From Nocardia crassostreae (GTDB taxonomy: Bacteria; Actinomycetota; Actinomycetes; Mycobacteriales; Mycobacteriaceae): DNA of 64,000 nt. Both the position numbers and the translations under genes were made by a program. The stretch lies in the NCBI RefSeq assembly GCF_001613405.1, contig NZ_BDCH01000035.1:60484-124483 (forward strand). Direction: 5' to 3'. The notes under the pieces were generated by a model. That model was given only the letters and a program-made list of their open reading frames with translations, searched no databases and was not told where the DNA came from. Positions 52,698 through 59,134 of this stretch are shown piece after piece. Position 1 is the first letter of the stretch; each line of letters starts with the position of its first letter.

Positions 52698-54041
52698 TCA
52701 GGACGCATGGGTCGAATCGCTGCGCCTTCCCAGCGTTCCGTTCTGGTGGTTGGCGGGCTTGGCGCGGTACATGGCCAGGTCGGCGTCGTGCAGTACGGCT
52801 TCCGGGGTGCGGGCATCGCCCGGGTGCAGTGGGGTGATGCCGATCGAGGCATTGACCTGGATGCGATGGCCGCGCGCGATGATCGGCTCGGCCATGGTCT
52901 GGCGCAGGCGCGCGACCAGGTCGTCCAGATCCTCGCCTAGCGTGCGGCCGGAGAGCAGGATCAGGAATTCGTCCCCGCCGATGCGCCCAACGATGTCGTC
53001 GGAGCGCAGTCCGCGCTGCAGCCGTTGGGCCACGATCTGCAGCACCGTATCGCCGATGGCATGCCCGAGCGTGTCGTTGATGGTTTTGAACCCGTCCAGG
53101 TCGATGAAGAGCACCCTGGACACCGGCAGCGTCTCGGTGGTCCCCAGCGCCGCCGCGAGCCGGGACAGCACCAGCGCCCGATTGGCCAGCCCGGTCAGCG
53201 GGTCGTGGGTGGCCTGGTATTCCAATTGCCTTCGGCTGGCCCGGAATTCGGTGATGTCGTTGAACGAGGACACTGCCGGTGAATCGGGATCGTCGGGATT
53301 GAGCAGTCGGCTCGACGCCGACAGCCAGCGCCGCTGCCCGTCCGGGCGGTCCACGCCGAATACGAAGCGCGTCACCGTCTCACCGGTCGCGAGGGTGCGA
53401 ATCACCGGGTACCAGGACGGCGGCATGGGCTGGGCATTGGCATCGAGCAGGTGCAGCGGAATGTCCTCGATATGGGTCCCGATCAGATCGTCGGCGTCGT
53501 ATCCGAATATGCGCCGCGCCGCCGGATTGGCCGATTCGATGCACCCGTGCCGGTCGATGACCACCACGCCCTCTTCCAGTTGTGAAACGACGGTGGTGAA
53601 GAACTGTTCGGCCCGCTGCTGCGCGGCCTCGGCCAGGCGCTGCGGGGTGAGGTCGTGCAGGACGACTTGATAGGCCAGGTGCTCGTGCCACCGGGTGAGC
53701 ACCGAGACGGTCTCGACGTCCACGGTGCCCCCGCCCACCCGTAGCAAGGTCATCTCGGCCGGTTCGGAGGCTGTCCCGGCGATGGTGAGCCGCCGGATGC
53801 GTTCCAGCATGGGCGCGACCGAGGCCGGATCCACGAACTCGGTGATGGGCCGTCCGACGATCTGATCGGCGGATTCGGCATTGAGCAGTCGGACGGTGGC
53901 CGGGTTGGCGTAGACGACGGTACCGCGTTCGTGCACGACGATTCCGTCGGGGCTGTATTCCACCAGAGACCGGTACCGCTGGGCTAGTTGGTCCAGCTGT
54001 TCGGCATCGGTCGGCGCAGTTGCCCGATCGTTACCAACCAC
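52698..54041 (-). CDS. PAS-PAS-GGDEF diguanylate cyclase
   Basis: A 447-residue signalling enzyme. PAS domains lie at about 20-130 (YRSLVEYSPDGIVVHERGTVVYANPATVRLLN) and 145-265 (LEEGVVVIDRHGCIESANPAARRIFG). The GGDEF domain (about 275-435) retains the catalytic motif GRIGGDEFLIL, and RSDD five residues before it matches the inhibitory I-site. It should make cyclic di-GMP from GTP, subject to product inhibition. No membrane helix, so it senses cytosolic signals. No EAL domain is attached. Confidence 0.92.
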   Translation of the reverse strand: MVGNDRATAPTDAEQLDQLAQRYRSLVEYSPDGIVVHERGTVVYANPATVRLLNAESADQIVGRPITEFVDPASVAPMLERIRRLTIAGTASEPAEMTLLRVGGGTVDVETVSVLTRWHEHLAYQVVLHDLTPQRLAEAAQQRAEQFFTTVVSQLEEGVVVIDRHGCIESANPAARRIFGYDADDLIGTHIEDIPLHLLDANAQPMPPSWYPVIRTLATGETVTRFVFGVDRPDGQRRWLSASSRLLNPDDPDSPAVSSFNDITEFRASRRQLEYQATHDPLTGLANRALVLSRLAAALGTTETLPVSRVLFIDLDGFKTINDTLGHAIGDTVLQIVAQRLQRGLRSDDIVGRIGGDEFLILLSGRTLGEDLDDLVARLRQTMAEPIIARGHRIQVNASIGITPLHPGDARTPEAVLHDADLAMYRAKPANHQNGTLGRRSDSTHAS

Positions 54042-54215
54042 CTAAAGCACCCCCTGATCGTCGTTGTGACACGTCGCTGGAGCACGGCACCATTGTGGTA
54101 TCGACAAGGTTGCTGGGACACCCTGCCGCCCGTATTGAATCAATCACAGTTCCGCACATCATCGAGCTGCGATTGGTGATCATTACAGGCACCGGCTCTG
54201 AAAGGAGCGATGCAA

Positions 54216-55412
54216 ATGCCTGGCACCAACCCCATCCCGAATACCGCCGACCAGCATCAAGATCATATGACCATCGTCGGTATCGGCGCCGTCACCGGGT
54301 ACGGCTGGGGCCGCGAGACCCTCTGGGAGGGTTTGCTGAGCGGCAAGCCCGCCGCTCGGCTCTTCCCAGGGTACGGGCCGAACCGCGATCGGCACGGTTG
54401 GGTTGCCCGCGTGCCGGAAGGTGGCGATCCCGAGATCGGGCCGAGCCGGTACGCCCGGGCCGCACAGGAATCGGTCCGCGAGGCGGTGGCCGACGCGCGG
54501 GCGCGCGGCTGGCAGCCGGGCCGCACCGTGGGTCTGCTGCACGCCATTGTGCTGGGCGATGTGTACGAATGGCGGGACTTCTATCTCGTCGACAACGGCC
54601 GCCGCCGCTCCCGCGACTACATGCGCCTGCTGCCGTCCACCCCGGTGTCGATGCTCATGCAGGAGTTCGGCTTTCACGGGCCGTCCATGAACGTGTCGGC
54701 GGCCTGCTCCTCGGCCAATGTCGCCTTGATCACCGCGCAGCTGTGGCTGGCACAGGGTTTCGCCGACGATGTGATCGTGGTGGCCACCGATCTGTCGGCC
54801 ACCCCCGACATGGTGGAGCATTTCGTCGAACTCGGCGCGGCGGTGACCGATGACGAACCGCTGTCGGCCTGCCGCCCGTTCCAGGAGGGCAGCCGCGGTT
54901 TCAGCATGGGGGAGGCCTCGACCGCATTCGTGCTGAGCCGCAATGCCGAACGCCCGTACGCGGCGGTGCTGGGCGGCGCCATGTCCAACGATGCCTACCA
55001 CGTGGTGTCGGTGGACCCCTCGCACGAGCAGATCTTCGAATGCGTGCGCCGCGCGCTGGCCCATGCCGATGTGCGACCGGAGGAAGTGGCCTACCTGAAC
55101 GCGCACGGCTCGGGCACCGAACAGTGCGATGTCGCCGAAACCGCCCTGCTGGCCCAGCTGTTCGACGACCAGCCACTGGTCTGCGCGACGAAACCCCTGA
55201 CCGGCCACTGCCAGGGCGCGGCCGCCGGTGTCGAGGTGGCTGCCATCGCCATGGGCTACGAACGCGGCGTGGTGGTTTCCGCGCCGATCGTCGCTCCCGC
55301 ACACGCCCGCCTGATCGACGGCGTGGTGCCCGGCTCGGACGGCCTCACCCTCAAAACGTCGCTCGGAATGGGCGGCCACAACTCGGCGGTTGTCCTCGGC
55401 CCCGCGAACTGA
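54216..55412 (+). CDS. Beta-ketoacyl synthase (KAS I/II-type)
   Basis: A condensing enzyme of about 398 residues. The thiolase fold has the active-site Cys164 in MNVSAACSSANVA and the two catalytic His in NAHGSGTEQCD and KPLTGHCQGAAAGVE; GMGGHNSAVVLG closes the fold. All residues for decarboxylative condensation are present. There is no ACP, malonyl-transferase or chain-length-factor gene next to it, so it is an orphan ketosynthase. ATG 54216 lies at better distance from AAAGGAG than ATG 54210. The last codons are embedded in a tandem repeat. Confidence 0.88.
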   Translation: MPGTNPIPNTADQHQDHMTIVGIGAVTGYGWGRETLWEGLLSGKPAARLFPGYGPNRDRHGWVARVPEGGDPEIGPSRYARAAQESVREAVADARARGWQPGRTVGLLHAIVLGDVYEWRDFYLVDNGRRRSRDYMRLLPSTPVSMLMQEFGFHGPSMNVSAACSSANVALITAQLWLAQGFADDVIVVATDLSATPDMVEHFVELGAAVTDDEPLSACRPFQEGSRGFSMGEASTAFVLSRNAERPYAAVLGGAMSNDAYHVVSVDPSHEQIFECVRRALAHADVRPEEVAYLNAHGSGTEQCDVAETALLAQLFDDQPLVCATKPLTGHCQGAAAGVEVAAIAMGYERGVVVSAPIVAPAHARLIDGVVPGSDGLTLKTSLGMGGHNSAVVLGPAN

Positions 55413-55476
55413 GTCGTGAAGTTCGGGGGTCTCGGCCCCGTGAACTGCGTCGTGAAGTTCGGGGGGTCTCGGCCCG
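55395..55476. repeat. Tandem repeat of 36 bp overlapping the ketosynthase 3' end
   Basis: The unit beginning GAACTG(A/C)GTCGTGAAGTTC and ending CTCGGCCC occurs at about 55406-55441 and 55442-55476. A part copy (CTCGGCCCCGC) overlaps the last codons of the ketosynthase gene. The final residues of that protein therefore come from the repeat. No function is known. Confidence 0.75.
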
Positions 55477-55485
55477 CCAATGAGC

Positions 55486-55552
55486 CTCGGGGGTTTGGGG
55501 GCGGAGCCCCCAAGAGTCCCTGGGGGTTCGCGGTCGAAGCCCCCGAGAGCCC
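55486..55552. terminator. GGGGGC-GGA-GCCCCC hairpin repeat after the ketosynthase
   Basis: TTGGGGGC-GGA-GCCCCCAA (55495-55513) is an 8-bp stem with a 3-base loop; an imperfect relative follows to about 55552. Both are between the ends of convergent genes (ketosynthase and devS). Related hairpins occur after coaE and before the helD stop. Confidence 0.6.
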
Positions 55553-55561
55553 CACGAGAGT

Positions 55562-57292
55562 TCAGTGGAGAGGCACGCTCCAGTGCAGTTTGGTGCCCTT
55601 CTCCTCGCCGTTGGGGTCGCGGCGCGGGTAGACGGCGAGCCTGCCGCCGGACTGCTCGGCGCGGTGGGCGAGATTGGTGAGGCCGCTGGGGGTGATGCCG
55701 TCGGGTATCCCGCAGCCATTGTCGGCCACCACGATGGTGAGATCGTCGGCGACGCCGATGTCGATGGTCACCGTATCCGCCCCGGAATGCCGCACCGCAT
55801 TGCTGACCGCTTCCCGCACAACGGCTTCGGCATGATCGGCGAGCCCGGGCTCGACCACCGACAGCGGTCCGGTGATGTGCATGAGCGCGCGAATGTCGGT
55901 GTGCCCGGTCTGCTGTTTGATGGCGCGTTCGATGCGCTGCCGCAGCCGGGTGCTGTGCCCGTTGCCGCCGTGCAGGTCGAAGATGGAGGTGCGGATCTCC
56001 TCGACCACGTCCTGCAGATCATTGATGGCATCGGAAAGCCGTTGCCGCACTTCGGGAACGCGCGCCCGCGGCACCGTGCCCTGTAAGGAGAGGCCGATGG
56101 CGAACAGCCGCTGGATGACGTGGTCGTGCAGATCGCGGGCAATGCGATCGCGATCGGTGAGAATGTCGAGCTCGCGCATGCGCCGCTGCGCCACCGCCAG
56201 CTGCATGGCCAGCGCCGCCTGATCGGTGAATGCCGCGATGAGCTCCATGAGCTTGTCGGTATAGGGCGCGGATTCGCTGGAGCGCAAGGTGATCAGCACG
56301 CCGAGCGTGGAATCGGGGGTGTGCAGCGGCAGCACCATGGCCGGGCCGATGCCGTCGATCGGCTTGCCCAGATCCACCTGCCTGGCATCGTCGAAGCGCA
56401 GCGGCGTCCGGGTGAGCAGGGCCTCGCCGACGGCCGTCGCGATGGTCTTCACGGTGCCGCCGCTGCGCCCCTGCCCGGGCCCGGACCATTGCGCCACAAC
56501 GAGTTCGGTGATCTCCCCGGGGAGCGATTCCGGATCGGGCACCACGGCCAGCAGCGCCCGCTGCGAACCGGTGAGTTCGCGCGCGTGCTCGACCACGTGC
56601 GCCAGCACCTGATTGGGATCGGTGTCGGCGAGGAATTCGGTGGCGATATCGCGGGTGGCCTCGATCCACGCCTGCCGGGTGCGAGCCGCCTCGTACAGCC
56701 GTGCGTTGTCGACGGCGATACCGGCCGCGGCGGCGAGCGCCTGCATGAGCACCTCGTCGTCCTCGGTGAAGGGGTGCCCGCCGGATTTCTCGGTGAGATA
56801 CAGGTTTCCGAAGACCTCACCGCGAATCCGCACCGGCACGCCGAGGAAGGAGCGCATGGGCGGATGGTGTTCCGGGAAGCCCACCGAGGCGGGATGCCGG
56901 GCCAGATCGTCGAGCCGGATGGCCTCGGGCCGCACCATGAGCAGCCCGAGCACGCCGTGGCCCTCGGACAGATCGCCGATGAGCATGCGGGTCTGTTCGT
57001 CGATGCCGTGGAAGATGAATCGGGTGAGCTGCTGATCGTGCCCGCAGACGCCCAGGGCGCCGTAGCGGGCGTCGACCAGGCTGGTGGCGACGCGCACGAT
57101 GGTGCGCAGCGTTTGATCCAGATCCAGTCCGGAGGTGACCGCGAGCATGGCTTCGACCAGCCCGTCGATGCGGTCGCGGGCGTCGATGATCTGCTCGACC
57201 CGGTCCTTCACCTCGGAGAGAAGTTCGCGTAATCGCAGCTGCGACAGCGTATCTCGCACCGAATAGGGGCCGGTGCGCTGGGCGTCGTGCAT
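55562..57292 (-). CDS. devS: DevS/DosS-like GAF sensor histidine kinase
   Basis: A 576-residue cytosolic kinase. GAF1 (about 55-200) includes FPEHHPPMRSFLGVPVRIRGEVFGNLYLTEK; His143, just before PPM, is the likely heme ligand by analogy with DosS. GAF2 spans about 220-365. The HisKA_3 H-box RDRIARDLHDHVIQRLFAIG has phosphoacceptor His389, and the ATPase domain has EAVSNAVRHSG and VADNGCGIP. In mycobacteria this kinase senses oxygen, NO or CO through heme and phosphorylates DevR. The devR gene is immediately upstream on the same strand, 73 bp away. The expected activity is intact in sequence. Confidence 0.9.
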   Translation of the reverse strand: MHDAQRTGPYSVRDTLSQLRLRELLSEVKDRVEQIIDARDRIDGLVEAMLAVTSGLDLDQTLRTIVRVATSLVDARYGALGVCGHDQQLTRFIFHGIDEQTRMLIGDLSEGHGVLGLLMVRPEAIRLDDLARHPASVGFPEHHPPMRSFLGVPVRIRGEVFGNLYLTEKSGGHPFTEDDEVLMQALAAAAGIAVDNARLYEAARTRQAWIEATRDIATEFLADTDPNQVLAHVVEHARELTGSQRALLAVVPDPESLPGEITELVVAQWSGPGQGRSGGTVKTIATAVGEALLTRTPLRFDDARQVDLGKPIDGIGPAMVLPLHTPDSTLGVLITLRSSESAPYTDKLMELIAAFTDQAALAMQLAVAQRRMRELDILTDRDRIARDLHDHVIQRLFAIGLSLQGTVPRARVPEVRQRLSDAINDLQDVVEEIRTSIFDLHGGNGHSTRLRQRIERAIKQQTGHTDIRALMHITGPLSVVEPGLADHAEAVVREAVSNAVRHSGADTVTIDIGVADDLTIVVADNGCGIPDGITPSGLTNLAHRAEQSGGRLAVYPRRDPNGEEKGTKLHWSVPLH

Positions 57293-57365
57293 GGTTGTCC
57301 TGCGGTGAGACGGATGCGCACACGGCACCGGGGAGTTTACGCGCTACGAGGTTGCCGAAAGGTTG

Positions 57366-58013
57366 TTACGCAGAACGGGACTGGCCGGTTCGCAACTTCG
57401 AGGCCAGCACCGCCGCCTGGGTGCGGCGCTCCATCCCGAGCTTGGCCAGCAGCCGGGAGACGTAGTTCTTCACCGTCTTCTCGGCCAGGAACATGCGCTC
57501 GGCGATCTGCCGGTTGGTGAGTCCCTCGCCGAGCAGGTCGAGCAGCTTGCGCTCCTGATCGGTCAAACCGGCCAGCGGACCGTCGATTTCGGTACTTCTG
57601 CGCAGCCGGGCCATGAGCGCCGCGGCGGCGCGATTGTCGAGCAGGGACCGCCCGGCGCCGACCTCCTTGATGGCCTTGGCCAGCTCCATGCCCTTGATGT
57701 CCTTCACGACATACCCGCTGGCGCCCGCTAGAATGGCGTCCATCATGGCCTGTTCGTCGGTATACGAGGTGAGGATCAGACAGCGCAGATCGTCGAGTTC
57801 GGCCAGCAGATCCCGGCACAGCTCGATGCCGTTGCCGTCGGGTAGTCGCACATCCAGGACGGCCACATCGGGTCGCAGCGCCGGAATCCGGGCCAGGGCC
57901 TGCGCCACATCGCCCGCCTCGCCGACCACGGTGAGCTCCGGATCCTCCTCGAGCAGATCGGTCAGGCCGCGGCGGACGATCTCGTGGTAGTCGACCAGGA
58001 AGACATTGATCAC
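57366..58013 (-). CDS. devR: DevR/DosR-like NarL-family response regulator with Asp9 replaced by Tyr
   Basis: A 215-residue regulator. The receiver domain keeps phosphoacceptor Asp54 (VAVLDVRLPDG) and VVKDIKG, and the C-terminal LuxR-type HTH reads LTNRQIAERMFLAEKTVKNYVSRLLAKLGM. Similarity to mycobacterial DosR is high. The GTG start at 58013 follows GGAGGCCGCC. Oddity: the N-terminal acidic pair, normally DD in VDDHE, reads VDYHE. Asp9 helps bind Mg2+ for phosphorylation, so signalling by DevS may be weak. One base explains it (GAC to TAC). Two DosR-type boxes lie upstream. Confidence 0.9.
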   Translation of the reverse strand: MINVFLVDYHEIVRRGLTDLLEEDPELTVVGEAGDVAQALARIPALRPDVAVLDVRLPDGNGIELCRDLLAELDDLRCLILTSYTDEQAMMDAILAGASGYVVKDIKGMELAKAIKEVGAGRSLLDNRAAAALMARLRRSTEIDGPLAGLTDQERKLLDLLGEGLTNRQIAERMFLAEKTVKNYVSRLLAKLGMERRTQAAVLASKLRTGQSRSA

Positions 58014-58080
58014 GGCGGCCTCCAAGCCAGCGCGCACGGGTGGTACCAGCAACGTAACTCGCGGAACGCACCCTGCATAC

Positions 58081-58123
58081 GGGCAAAGGTCCCTTGTTCC
58101 GCGCAGTGGGGACTTTCGGCCCT
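58081..58123. promoter_or_regulatory. Two DosR-type binding boxes between devR and the hibernation-factor gene
   Basis: Box 1 is GGGCAAAGGTCCC (58081-58093), which on the other strand is GGGACCTTTGCCC. Box 2 is TGGGGACTTTCGGCCCT (58107-58123). Both match the DosR palindrome form GGGAC-(5-6 bp)-GNCCC. Their centres are 28 bp apart, 70-110 bp from the starts of the two divergent genes. This suggests DevR controls itself and the neighbouring gene. Confidence 0.7.
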
Positions 58124-58192
58124 GTGCGCCGGGTGCGGGACGTGTTGCCATGGAGGCGGGTTGTCGGGTCGGAAACGGAAAGTGGGGTCTCC

Positions 58193-59014
58193 ATGGGCGC
58201 GTTCGATGTGTGGTCGAGTGGAATCGATCCGGATTTCGTGGTGACCACCCGCGGACCCGTCCCCTCGGCGGAGGTCACCCGGGTGGTGCGCGGGCTCGGC
58301 AGAATACTGCGGCGCCACGGGGTGGAAGGGCCGGTGCGGGCGCGCCTGCACCGGCCCGATTCCGAGGATGTGACGACCCTGGTGCAGGTGGCGATCCGGG
58401 CGCAAGGGAAGGCGTACCGGGTGCAGGTCACCGGACCGGGCCGGTTCGCGGTGACCTTCGCGCTGGAGCGGCTGGATCTGCGATTGGCCTGCCCGCCCGA
58501 GGAATTGTCGCGGCCCTGGCCGGATCCGTCGCGGCCGTCGCTGGCGACGGTGGGGGAGCCGCGGCCCATCGTGCAGCGCAAGGATTTCGCCCTGGAGGTG
58601 GTGAACGCGGCGGCGGCCTCGCGCGTCCTGGATGCCATGGACTACGACGCGCATCTGTTCACCGATGCGGAGTCCGGTTCGGATGCGGTGGTGTGTAGGA
58701 CCGGACCGCTCGGAGTGCGCACGGTGCGCCAGCATCGCGACGGCGTTCCGGTGCTGCGCGAGGACGAGGCGGCGGTGTGATTATGCCTGGGCGGACTGCC
58801 CTATCTGTTCTTCACCGATCCCGACTCGCGCCGCGGGCGCTTGCTGTATCGGCGCTTCGACGGCGACCTGGCCTTGGTGAAGGCGGCCGGGACCGAGGAG
58901 CGGGTGCGCGATCGCGGGTTGGCGCCGCGGGCCATCACGGCCTCCTGCGTGCGGCGGATTCCGGCCGGATCGGCACTCCCGGGTGTTCTCGAGGTGGCCG
59001 AGAAACTAGGCTGA
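58193..59014 (+). pseudogene. Ribosome hibernation factor-like protein (two S30AE C-terminal-type domains) with in-frame TGA
   Basis: Frame of 273 codons with TGA at codon 196 (58778-58780). N-terminal region (residues 1-100) resembles hibernation-factor RNA-binding domains only weakly. Residues about 125-175 (ALEVVNAAAASRVLDAMDYDAHLFTDAESG) and the part after the stop (LCLGGLPYLFFTDPDSRRGRLLYRRFDGDLALV) are both S30AE C-terminal-like dimerisation modules. Without the stop the gene would encode a two-module protein like the DosR-regulated mycobacterial family. CGA-to-TGA is the simplest explanation. If real, only a 195-residue N-terminal form is made. It is divergent from devR behind DosR-type boxes. 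Confidence 0.75.
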
Positions 59015-59134
59015 TTTGTATTCCCGAATCCGCTGTGACCAGCGTTTCAGTGTGCGTGGGCAAACTTGTCGGTGGGTCCGCCTAGCATGGCGTCGGGGGT
59101 AACTCTGGATGCCGAAACGTTGGAAGGACGGCCT

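Noticed and set aside
58778..58780. TGA read as selenocysteine
   Set aside because: No SECIS-like element or selenoprotein family; a CGA-to-TGA change is simpler.
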